Shown in pieces: positions 1 through 5,821 of a stretch of DNA of 9,088 bases; position 1 is the first letter of the stretch; each line of letters begins with the position of its first letter. The stretch covers positions 1-9,088 of the forward strand of contig JAGZJD010000081.1 of assembly GCA_018365895.1 (NCBI GenBank). Direction: 5' to 3'. The translations under genes were made by a program, and so were the position numbers. Below the pieces are notes generated by a model. The model saw only the letters and a list, made by a program, of their open reading frames with translations, searched no databases and was not told where the DNA came from. The stretch comes from Lachnospiraceae bacterium (GTDB lineage: Bacteria; Bacillota_A; Clostridia; Lachnospirales; Lachnospiraceae).

Positions 1-1
1 T

Positions 2-225
2 TTTAGTGAAAAGGCTTTTGCTTACAAAATGAAAAATGATGTACTGAAAAGAAAATCAGGCAGGAAAAAAGGCCAAATAGACCACAAAACGAAAAAGAAA
101 TTATGAGTGAGATGAAAAAAGGTGAGATTACGAGAGTTGCTTTTACAAATGAGCAGCTTCACAAATATTTTCCAAGCAGATATACACCCGCCATGATGAA
201 ACGAGAAATAAGTGTTATTGATTGA
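2..225 (+). pseudogene. ParB-like partition protein remnant, internally deleted and frameshifted
   Basis: Two pieces of one protein family lie in different frames. Bases 2-106 read FSEKAFAYKMKNDVLKRK and onward to a stop; SEKAFAYKMK is typical of the central region of ParB/Spo0J-like proteins carried by clostridial integrative elements. From about base 94 a second frame reads KEIMSEMKKGEITRVAF, then LHKYFPSRYTP, and stops at 223-225; this resembles the extreme C-terminal domain of the same proteins. The helix-turn-helix part expected between them (roughly 100 residues or more by family knowledge) is absent, so this is a deletion plus a frame change, not a working gene. The 5' end lies outside the window. 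ParB proteins bind centromere-like sites and act with ParA in segregating plasmids or excised elements. Family assignment rests on remembered motifs and is fairly confident; loss of function is seen directly. Confidence 0.6.
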
Positions 226-514
226 TGCGGATCCACAGGGAAGTTTGACTGCTAGTCTTGGGTATGTAGAACCGGATGATATTGGAACTACACTTGCAAC
301 TATTGCTGTCCGTGAGGAAAAGGAACACTCTGCCGTTGAAAAAGTGAAATTTGCCTATAGCGAGAAATACGATCCGATGCTGATGCACGACAGCAAGCAC
401 AGCAAAAGCAGAACAAAAAGAAACGTCGAGACAGTTGGGAACGATAAAATTTCAGCGGGAGTGCATTTGGAACGATGTACTCCCTTTCCAAAAAACAATC
501 TGCTAATTATGTGA
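212..514 (+). pseudogene. ParA-like ATPase fragment fused to unrelated sequence
   Basis: The first 30 or so codons read VLLIDADPQGSLTASLGYVE and then PDDIGTTLATI. This is the Walker A' region of ParA/Soj-type ATPases (the DADPQGS motif), starting in the middle of the fold: the N-terminal KGGVGKT loop is missing. At about base 302 similarity stops. The frame continues as an unrelated charged stretch (REEKEHSAVEKVKF) to a stop at 512-514. The Walker A lysine, the rest of the ATPase core and a convincing start site are all absent, so no active protein is expected. It overlaps the end of the ParB-like remnant in another frame, which marks a deletion junction. Together the two remnants look like a decayed integrative or conjugative element. 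What the tail after base 302 came from is not recognised. Confidence 0.6.
361..447 (+). pseudogene. Possible C-terminal tail of an unidentified basic protein
   Basis: In the frame starting at 361, 28 codons run to a TAA at 445-447 and read as a Gln/Lys/Arg-rich tail (ARQQAQQKQNKKKRRDSWER). This polar composition looks more like real coding sequence than the overlapping frame that continues to 514. A TAG at 358-360 closes the frame on the left, so if it is a genuine protein end it has been cut off by a frameshift or junction. The parent family is not recognised. It could equally be chance coding potential in A-rich DNA. Confidence 0.25.
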
Positions 515-611
515 ATACAATTTTATTTCTTCTTAATTTCAATCAAAAATTCCTTTCCCTGTTTTAATTCCTTCTATGCTACTCTTGTAAGCACAAAAGG
601 AGGAGTTGACT

Positions 612-806
612 ATGACAACCTTAATAAAATCCATTCATAAATACGAAGACAATTTTGAGAAGAAGGCGGAACGCTTTACTTTTCATCATCCATATTTTGC
701 ATATTTTGCTCTGTTTATTGGGATGCCCATTTTTACTTTGATTGCTGTTGCGGCAAGCACCACAGTGATTGCCTTGCCACTTTCCCTTATTTTCGGTTGG
801 GGCTAA
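612..806 (+). CDS. Small membrane protein of unknown function (64 aa)
   Basis: An ATG at 612 follows a strong ribosome binding site, AGGAGG at 598-603, with 8 bases of spacing. A TTG at 606 in the same frame lies too close to that site, so ATG is the better start. The product has a charged N-terminal segment (KYEDNFEKKAERF, residues about 11-23) likely to be cytoplasmic or amphipathic. A hydrophobic region covers roughly residues 28-62 (FALFIGMPIFTLIAVAA, then VIALPLSLIFGWG), long enough for one long or two short membrane spans. It is not a known Kdp subunit and its family is not recognised. It sits between the mobile-element scar and the kdp promoter on the same strand. The 101 bases after its stop contain a separate promoter-like region, so it is probably not in the kdp operon. 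The RBS and clean ORF make a real gene likely; function unknown. Confidence 0.65.
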   Translation: MTTLIKSIHKYEDNFEKKAERFTFHHPYFAYFALFIGMPIFTLIAVAASTTVIALPLSLIFGWG

Positions 807-809
807 CAT

Positions 810-862
810 CTTTATGGCAACTTTATGGCAAGTAAAAAAGACTTTTACTGACTTTATGGGAA
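810..862 (+). promoter_or_regulatory. Phased direct-repeat array, candidate KdpE operator
   Basis: CTTTATGGCAA occurs twice in perfect tandem at 810-820 and 821-831. A third copy with one change, CTTTATGGGAA, lies at 852-862, and a degenerate unit (CTTTTACTGA) at 842-851. Starts at 810, 821, 842 and 852 are spaced 11, 21 and 10 bases, which keeps every unit on one helical face. Direct repeats at about 10-11 bp are the usual binding pattern for OmpR/PhoB-family regulators such as KdpE, and the TTTAT core recalls the T-rich E. coli KdpE site. The array lies immediately upstream of, and overlaps, the proposed -35 element. Repeats and spacing are seen directly; KdpE as the ligand is inferred. Confidence 0.6.
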
Positions 863-877
863 AGAGATTAAGATAAT
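848..877 (+). promoter_or_regulatory. Candidate kdp operon promoter
   Basis: A -10-like GATAAT at 872-877 (5 of 6 to consensus) lies 18 bases after a weak -35-like CTGACT at 848-853 (4 of 6). A poor -35 overlapped by operator repeats fits an activator-dependent sigma-70 promoter. Transcription would begin around 883-886, leaving only about 25 bases of leader before the first micropeptide gene, too short for a riboswitch. Confidence 0.5.
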
Positions 878-907
878 GGGGAAATCAGATTAGAGGAGGA
901 AATAAAA

Positions 908-1006
908 ATGCTTGATATTTGGATGCTGCTTCTTTTAGGTGCTTGCTGTGGATCGATTACATTGTTGATTCATTGGTGTCAGAAACAGGTCGATCAAAAC
1001 GAATAG
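908..1006 (+). CDS. 32-aa single-span micropeptide, first gene of the kdp operon
   Basis: ATG at 908 follows a strong RBS (GAGGAGGA, about 893-900) and runs 32 codons to TAG at 1004-1006. The peptide starts MLDIWMLLLLGACC, has one hydrophobic span (about residues 4-22) and ends in a polar tail, HWCQKQVDQNE, so it is predicted to sit in the membrane with a short charged C-terminus. The RBS of kdpF overlaps its stop codon (AGGAAGGAG at 1005-1013), which suggests translational coupling. It is not KdpF, which follows separately. I recall comparable tiny ORFs before kdpF or kdpA in other phyla, with an M(L/F)D start and a Cys near the end of the span, but cannot verify the relation here. A role as an extra accessory peptide of the pump, or as a leader peptide, is inference. 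Confidence 0.65.
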   Translation: MLDIWMLLLLGACCGSITLLIHWCQKQVDQNE

Positions 1007-1022
1007 GAAGGAGATTGTTTTT

Positions 1023-1103
1023 ATGATGTATGTACTTGGAGGTATTGTCCTCTTAATGGGTGGCTATTTGGTGTACGCATTGGTTCACCCGGAAAAATTC
1101 TAA
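1023..1103 (+). CDS. kdpF: KdpF, small stabilising subunit of the K+-transporting ATPase
   Basis: A 26-codon gene starts at ATG 1023 (or the adjacent ATG at 1026) behind AAGGAG at 1008-1013. The product is one transmembrane helix ending in GGYLVYALVHPEKF. This closely matches the C-terminal half of E. coli KdpF (GYLVYALINAEAF), and length and position just before kdpA also fit. KdpF lies in the lipid bilayer at the KdpA side of the KdpFABC complex; in E. coli it stabilises the complex and is not strictly needed for transport in vivo. The stop at 1101-1103 is 21 bases before kdpA, with the kdpA RBS between them, so both are surely co-transcribed. The gene is easily missed by automated callers because of its size. 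Confidence 0.9.
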   Translation: MMYVLGGIVLLMGGYLVYALVHPEKF

Positions 1104-1124
1104 TATGTAAAGGAGGAAAAAGCG

Positions 1125-2888
1125 ATGCTTCAACTTGTGTTGACGATTCTCATTTATTTGATTATGGTCATTCCGGTAGGCAGCTATTTATATCATATTG
1201 CCGCCGGAAAACATACCTTTGCCGATCCGGTATTGAATCGTGTGGATGATGTGATTTATAAGATAAGCGGCATTGACCCACACAAAAAGATGGATTGGAA
1301 AAAATATGCCCTGGCTTTGCTTGGTACAAACGCAGTTATGATTTTACTGGGGTATATGATTTTGAGGATTCAAAGTATTCCCATTTTCAATCCCAACGGT
1401 GTAGGCGCTATGGAGGAATCCTTATCGTTTAATACGATTATTAGCTTTATGACAAATACTAACCTTCAGCATTATTCAGGGGAATCCGGTCTGAGTTATC
1501 TCTCCCAGATGCTGGTCATTACCTTTATGATGTTTGTTTCCGCAGCCAGCGGATATGCTGCCTGTGTTGCTTTTATCCGTGGGTTGGCTGGAAAAAGCAA
1601 AAATAATGTAGGAAACTTTTATTCGGACCTGGTCCGGATCACCACTCGTGTACTGCTTCCGTTTTCCATCATTGGCGGTTTGCTTCTTGTCTGGCAGGGT
1701 GTTCCGCAGAACTTCAGCGGCAATGTGATTGTAGATACCATTGAGGGTGCCAAACAGATCATCGCACAGGGTCCGGTCGCTGCTCTGGAAATCATCAAAC
1801 ATTTGGGAACCAATGGTGGCGGATTTATCGGTGCAAACTCTGCTACACCTATAGAAAATCCTACGATTCTTACCAACCTGATTGAGTTGTATTCCATGAT
1901 GCTGCTTCCAGGCGCTTGTGTAATCACATTCGGTAAAATGGTTCGTGACCGCAAATGTGAGGCACAGGCAGGCAGTACAGCTCTTACAGTTCGCAGCGGC
2001 GTAGATTCCCGCAGTTTTACTGCCCGTTTCTTTGGTAGGGAGGGCAGAACCATTTTTGCTGCGATGGGTATTCTTTTTGTGATTGGTCTGGGCATTTGCT
2101 TCTGGGCAGAATCTCAAGGAAATCCAGCATTGGCAGAAGCTGGATTGTCTCAGTCGATGGGAAGTATGGAAGGCAAGGAGGTTCGGTTTGGCGTTGCACA
2201 ATCAGCAATGTTTACAACCACGACTACCTCTTTTACTACCGGTACAGTCAATAATATGCATGATACCCTAACACCACTGGGGGGTATGATCCCACTTTTG
2301 CACATGATGCTCAATGTGGTGTTCGGCGGTAAAGGTGTCGGTTTAATGAACATGATCATGTATGCAATTTTAGCAGTCTTTATCTGTGGCTTGATGATCG
2401 GACGAACACCAGAATATCTGGGTAAAAAAATTGAAGGCCGTGAAATGAAGCTCACTGCCCTTTGTATCATTATCCACCCGTTTTTGATTTTGGCATTTTC
2501 CGCTTTAGCGGTAGGGACACAGGCTGGTTTGGAAGGCATTACGAATCCTGGCTTTCATGGACTGTCCCAGGTGCTTTATGAATTTACTTCATCAGCAGCC
2601 AATAATGGCTCCGGCTTTGAAGGACTGGCAGACAACACCATATTCTGGAATATTACAACCGGTCTTGCCATGTTCTTTGGACGATATTTGTCCATTGTGA
2701 TCCAGCTTGCGATTGCAGGTTCGTTTATGAAGAAAAAATTTGTAAATGACTCCGTCGGTTCCCTGCATACAGATACGGCTACATTTCCGATTATTCTTGT
2801 CGTTGTCGTTTATATTTTTGCGGCGCTGACATTTTTTCCGGTGCTGGCTCTCGGTCCGATTGCAGAGCATCTGACACTATGGGCGTAA
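1125..2888 (+). CDS. kdpA: KdpA, K+-binding and translocating subunit of the Kdp ATPase
   Basis: The 587-residue integral membrane protein is slightly longer than E. coli KdpA (557). It belongs to the superfamily of K+ transporters with four selectivity-filter loops, and all four are visible: TNTNLQHYSGE (residues 110-120), LGTNGGGFIGANSA (227-240), TTTTTSFTTGTVNNMHD (364-380) and AANNGSGFEG (491-500). The conserved GLMIGRTPEYLGKKIEGRE loop lies at 422-440. KdpA selects K+ from outside and passes it through an intersubunit tunnel to KdpB. The start at 1125 follows AGGAGG (1111-1116) by 8 bases. The first filter has Leu where E. coli has Trp in TNTNWQ, but keeps the following Gln (Q115), whose E. 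coli counterpart affects K+ affinity. No frameshift or missing filter loop is seen. kdpB begins 15 bases after the stop. Confidence 0.98.
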   Translation: MLQLVLTILIYLIMVIPVGSYLYHIAAGKHTFADPVLNRVDDVIYKISGIDPHKKMDWKKYALALLGTNAVMILLGYMILRIQSIPIFNPNGVGAMEESLSFNTIISFMTNTNLQHYSGESGLSYLSQMLVITFMMFVSAASGYAACVAFIRGLAGKSKNNVGNFYSDLVRITTRVLLPFSIIGGLLLVWQGVPQNFSGNVIVDTIEGAKQIIAQGPVAALEIIKHLGTNGGGFIGANSATPIENPTILTNLIELYSMMLLPGACVITFGKMVRDRKCEAQAGSTALTVRSGVDSRSFTARFFGREGRTIFAAMGILFVIGLGICFWAESQGNPALAEAGLSQSMGSMEGKEVRFGVAQSAMFTTTTTSFTTGTVNNMHDTLTPLGGMIPLLHMMLNVVFGGKGVGLMNMIMYAILAVFICGLMIGRTPEYLGKKIEGREMKLTALCIIIHPFLILAFSALAVGTQAGLEGITNPGFHGLSQVLYEFTSSAANNGSGFEGLADNTIFWNITTGLAMFFGRYLSIVIQLAIAGSFMKKKFVNDSVGSLHTDTATFPIILVVVVYIFAALTFFPVLALGPIAEHLTLWA

Positions 2889-2903
2889 GGAGGCAAAACG
2901 AAT

Positions 2904-4958
2904 ATGAGTAAAAAACAAACAAAAAAATTGATGACGCCGGAAATCTTCCATCAGGCGGTCATCGGTTCCTTTGTAAAGCTGAATCCACGATATATGATGA
3001 AAAATCCGGTGATGTTCGTGGTGGAAGTAGGTTGCTTTATCACCCTGCTGCTTTCTTTCCTTCCTGGTTTGTTTGGCGATATAGCAACCAGCAATCTCAG
3101 GGTATATAACATCATTGTCTGCGTGGTGTTGTTCGTGACCGTATTGTTCGCCAACTTCGCCGAATCTGTGGCTGAAGGCCGAGGCAAGGCACAGGCGGCA
3201 AGCTTGAAAAAGACGCAAAAAGATACCACGGCGCATCTGCTCGGTTCGGACGGTTCTACAACAGATATCCGATCCAGCGAGCTGAAAAAGAATGATGTCG
3301 TGCTGGTTTCTGCCGGTGAAATTATCCCCGGTGATGGTGAGGTAATCGAAGGAGTCGCTTCTGTGGATGAATCCGCTATTACAGGTGAATCGGCTCCGGT
3401 TGTCAGAGAGTCCGGCGGAGACTTTTGCTCCGTTACCGGAGGTACAACCGTGGTTTCAGACTGGTTGAAAATCCGCATTACTTCTGATCCCGGCAACAGC
3501 TTTCTGGATCGTATGATTGCACTGGTAGAAGGTGCTTCCCGTAAAAAAACGCCCAACGAGATTGCGCTCAATACCTTACTGGTTTCTTTGACGATTATCT
3601 TTTTAATTGTGATTGTTACCCTTTATCCGATGGCAGTATATTCCGGCGTTCAGCTTCAGATTTCTACGCTGATTGCCCTGGCTGTTTGCCTGATCCCTAC
3701 GACCATTGGCGGTTTGCTTTCAGCTATTGGGATTGCAGGTATGGATCGAGTGACCCGCTTCAATGTAATCGCCATGTCCGGTAAAGCAGTAGAAGCCTGT
3801 GGTGATGTGGATACCATGATTCTTGATAAAACTGGCACGATTACCTACGGAAACCGTCTGGCGGCCGATTTCTTCCCGGTGGAAGGTGCAGACCGCAGCG
3901 AGCTGATTCGCTGTGCGGCGCTGACCTGCCTTCATGATGACACGCCGGAGGGAAAATCTACGCTGGAACTTGCTCGCCGTATGGGTGACAACAGCACGGA
4001 AACACCCGGTTCCAACTTTATCGAGTTTACCGCACAAACCCGTATGAGCGGTGTGGATCTTCCTAACGGAACAAAAATCCGAAAAGGTGCGGCAGAAGCA
4101 ATAGAGAATTATGTAAAAGAACAGGGTGGGCATATTCCCAAAAATTTACGAGAAGAAGTGGAAAAAATTTCTTCTCTTGGAGGAACGCCCCTGACAGTCT
4201 GTGAAAATAGTCGTATTTTAGGAGTTATTTATCTGAAAGATACGGTAAAAGTGGGAATGGCGGAACGATTTGAACGGCTGAGAGCCATTGGTATCAAGAC
4301 AATTATGTGTACCGGAGATAATCCGCTGACTGCCGCCACTATTGCAAAGGAAGCCGGTGTTGATGGTTTTATCGCAGAATGTAAGCCGGAGGATAAGATA
4401 GAAGTTATTAAGAAAGAGCAGGCTGAAGGAAAAATCGTGGCTATGACCGGAGATGGTACAAACGATGCTCCGGCACTGGCACAGGCGAATGTAGGACTCG
4501 CCATGAACAGTGGTACAACAGCGGCAAAAGAGGCTGCCAATATGGTGGATTTGGATTCCGATCCTACAAAAATTCTGGAAGTCGTGGAGATTGGTAAGCA
4601 GCTTCTGATTACAAGGGGAAGCTTAACTACCTTTTCCATTGCCAATGATATAGCAAAGTATTTTGCTATTATTCCGGCGATGTTTATGATGGCGATCCCT
4701 GAATTAGGGGTTCTTAATATCATGCATTTGGCTACGCCATACAGCGCCATCCTCTCCGCTTTGATTTTCAATGCGATTATCATACCGTGTCTGATCCCAC
4801 TGGCAATGAAAGGCGTAAAATATCGTCCCATGTCTTCAGGGAAAATGCTGTTGCGAAATATGATGATTTTTGGTGTTGGCGGTGTCATTACACCTTTTGT
4901 GGGTATTAAGTTGATTGATATGATCATTCACCCATTGTTGGCACTGCTGGGACTGTAA
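2904..4958 (+). CDS. kdpB: KdpB, catalytic P-type ATPase subunit of the Kdp complex
   Basis: The 684-residue protein is the expected length (E. coli 682) and belongs to the P1A ATPases. Motifs appear in order: actuator TGES (160-163), whose serine is the inhibitory phosphorylation site in E. coli; membrane CLIPTTIGG (262-270); phosphorylation site DKTGT with Asp308; nucleotide-binding region with KGA at 394-396; CTGDNP (469-474); and hinge [12 protein letters not shown] (514-525). NDIAKYF (581-587) keeps the Asp and Lys thought to move K+ in the membrane domain. KdpB hydrolyses ATP to pump K+ received from KdpA into the cytoplasm. AAGGAGG at 2886-2892 overlaps the kdpA stop and precedes ATG 2904, suggesting coupled translation. 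All catalytic residues are present, so the pump should be active. Confidence 0.98.
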   Translation: MSKKQTKKLMTPEIFHQAVIGSFVKLNPRYMMKNPVMFVVEVGCFITLLLSFLPGLFGDIATSNLRVYNIIVCVVLFVTVLFANFAESVAEGRGKAQAASLKKTQKDTTAHLLGSDGSTTDIRSSELKKNDVVLVSAGEIIPGDGEVIEGVASVDESAITGESAPVVRESGGDFCSVTGGTTVVSDWLKIRITSDPGNSFLDRMIALVEGASRKKTPNEIALNTLLVSLTIIFLIVIVTLYPMAVYSGVQLQISTLIALAVCLIPTTIGGLLSAIGIAGMDRVTRFNVIAMSGKAVEACGDVDTMILDKTGTITYGNRLAADFFPVEGADRSELIRCAALTCLHDDTPEGKSTLELARRMGDNSTETPGSNFIEFTAQTRMSGVDLPNGTKIRKGAAEAIENYVKEQGGHIPKNLREEVEKISSLGGTPLTVCENSRILGVIYLKDTVKVGMAERFERLRAIGIKTIMCTGDNPLTAATIAKEAGVDGFIAECKPEDKIEVIKKEQAEGKIVAMTGDGTNDAPALAQANVGLAMNSGTTAAKEAANMVDLDSDPTKILEVVEIGKQLLITRGSLTTFSIANDIAKYFAIIPAMFMMAIPELGVLNIMHLATPYSAILSALIFNAIIIPCLIPLAMKGVKYRPMSSGKMLLRNMMIFGVGGVITPFVGIKLIDMIIHPLLALLGL

Positions 4959-4975
4959 TAGGAGGTTGATTATTC

Positions 4976-5635
4976 ATGAAAGAGAATATAAAAGGAATGT
5001 TGCATTATATAAGGCAAGCCTTTGGCGTATCTCTGGTGCTGATGTTGGTTTGCGGACTGCTTTTTCCGCTTTTACTTTCCGGCCTTTCTGCGATTCTTTT
5101 CCCGCATCAGGCTGAAGGCAGTTTGATAGAGATAAACGGTAAGGCAGTGGCAGCAGAGAATGTAGGGCAGGAATTTACAGAAGATTATTATTTGTGGAGC
5201 CGACCGTCTGCTTACCATTACAATGTATACATAGAAAATGCGGACGGAACTCAAACTTATCAGGACGGATCGGAATTTTCCGGAATTGGTTCCGGCTCTA
5301 ATAACTATGCGCCGTCTAATCCTGAGCTTGTAGAACGAGTGGAAGCAGATATGGCACGTTTTCTGGAAAAAAATCCGGATGTAAAGCCAGAGGATATTCC
5401 TACTGACTTACTGACGGCTTCCGGCTCCGGTCTTGACCCTCATATTTCTCCAAAGGCAGCTGAAATCCAGATTCCTCGTATTGTAGCTGCTTCTGGGTTG
5501 GAGGAAGATCAGGTGCGTAAAATCATAGAGAATCATACTACCAGTAAGCTGTTAGGAGTATTTGGAGAGGAAACTGTGAATGTAGTAAAAGTGAACATTG
5601 AACTTGGTACAGCAATGGGATTGCTTCAAAACTGA
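4976..5635 (+). CDS. kdpC: KdpC, accessory subunit of the K+-transporting ATPase
   Basis: The 219-residue protein has one N-terminal membrane anchor (about residues 17-42) followed by an extracytoplasmic domain, the normal KdpC architecture. Family signatures are LWSRPSAY (73-80), GSGSNNYAPSNPELV (105-119) and the highly conserved DLLTASGSGLDPHISPKAAE (144-163). KdpC contacts KdpA and is needed for assembly and high-affinity K+ binding. It is about 30 residues longer than E. coli KdpC (190). Part of the excess is an acidic, polar insertion between RPSA and the GSN motif (about residues 81-104), probably a surface loop; its role is unknown. AGGAGG at 4960-4965 precedes ATG 4976, and the kdpB stop is only 17 bases upstream. 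The gene is intact and closes the pump section of the operon. Confidence 0.97.
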   Translation: MKENIKGMLHYIRQAFGVSLVLMLVCGLLFPLLLSGLSAILFPHQAEGSLIEINGKAVAAENVGQEFTEDYYLWSRPSAYHYNVYIENADGTQTYQDGSEFSGIGSGSNNYAPSNPELVERVEADMARFLEKNPDVKPEDIPTDLLTASGSGLDPHISPKAAEIQIPRIVAASGLEEDQVRKIIENHTTSKLLGVFGEETVNVVKVNIELGTAMGLLQN

Positions 5636-5652
5636 AAAGGAGGCAGGATGAG

Positions 5653-5700
5653 ATGTTAAAGGGCAGGAAAAATCTTTTCCTGCCCTTTATACAATCTTAA
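5653..5700 (+). other. Possible 15-codon ORF embedded in the kdpC-kdpD hairpin
   Basis: An exact strong RBS, AAAAGGAGG, occurs at 5635-5643 right after the kdpC stop, and an ATG at 5653 opens 15 codons (MLKGRKNLFLPFIQS) ending at 5698-5700. Almost the whole ORF lies in the two arms of the hairpin at 5657-5689. It may be a leader peptide whose translation affects the hairpin, or simply the leftover start region of a lost gene. No family is recognised and expression is uncertain. Confidence 0.25.
5657..5689 (+). terminator. Perfect 15-bp hairpin after kdpC, likely weak terminator or attenuator
   Basis: Arms 5657-5671 and 5675-5689 are perfectly complementary over 15 bp, with GGGCAGG paired to CCTGCCC at the core, flanking A/T pairs, and a 3-base loop (the real loop is probably wider). 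It begins 21 bases after the kdpC stop. Only three T residues close the stem, followed by ATACAATC, so the U-tract is poor for an intrinsic terminator. Partial termination, or protection of the kdpFABC transcript end against 3' exonucleases, would lower kdpDE expression relative to the pump. The inverted repeat is seen; the function is inferred. Confidence 0.6.
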
Positions 5701-5713
5701 TGCGTTTCAAGAG

Positions 5714-5760
5714 TTACTCATACACATTTTATAAAAATAAAGATAAAATGAAAAAATATA
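5714..5760 (+). promoter_or_regulatory. AT-rich stretch that may hold a separate kdpD promoter
   Basis: Downstream of the hairpin is a very AT-rich tract with -10-like elements: TATAAA at 5730-5735 and TAAAAT at 5744-5749. No good -35 is present at 16-19 bases for either. TTTAT also occurs at 5686-5690 and 5728-5732, 42 bases apart (about four helical turns), which faintly recalls the repeats upstream of kdpF. A local promoter would explain the 186-base gap, unusually wide for this otherwise tight operon. Evidence is compositional and weak. Confidence 0.25.
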
Positions 5761-5821
5761 GGTGGCTTTGAGGCCTTTGCAGATGCGAAAGAAGGAAAGA
5801 AATGATAAGAGGTGAGAACTT

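Noticed and set aside
563..580. Promoter for the 64-aa gene (TTTAAT at 563-568 or TATGCT at 575-580)
   Set aside because: Neither has an acceptable -35 at 16-19 bases, so a specific promoter cannot be called in this AT-rich stretch.
810..831. CRISPR or transposon-end interpretation of the CTTTATGGCAA repeats
   Set aside because: Repeats are only 11 bp, directly abutting without spacers, not inverted, and sit where an activator site is expected.
878..907. Possible riboswitch in the kdp leader (for example a c-di-AMP type)
   Set aside because: The likely transcript leader is only about 25 bases before the first RBS and shows no conserved stems; the upstream 807-877 stretch is explained by repeats and promoter.
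1476..2201. Long open frame of 241 codons on the - strand
   Set aside because: It lies wholly inside kdpA, has no recognisable domain or RBS, and is rich in Cys/His/Thr as expected from the antisense of a membrane-protein gene. The same applies to the - strand frames at 2951-3571 and 4229-4927 inside kdpB.
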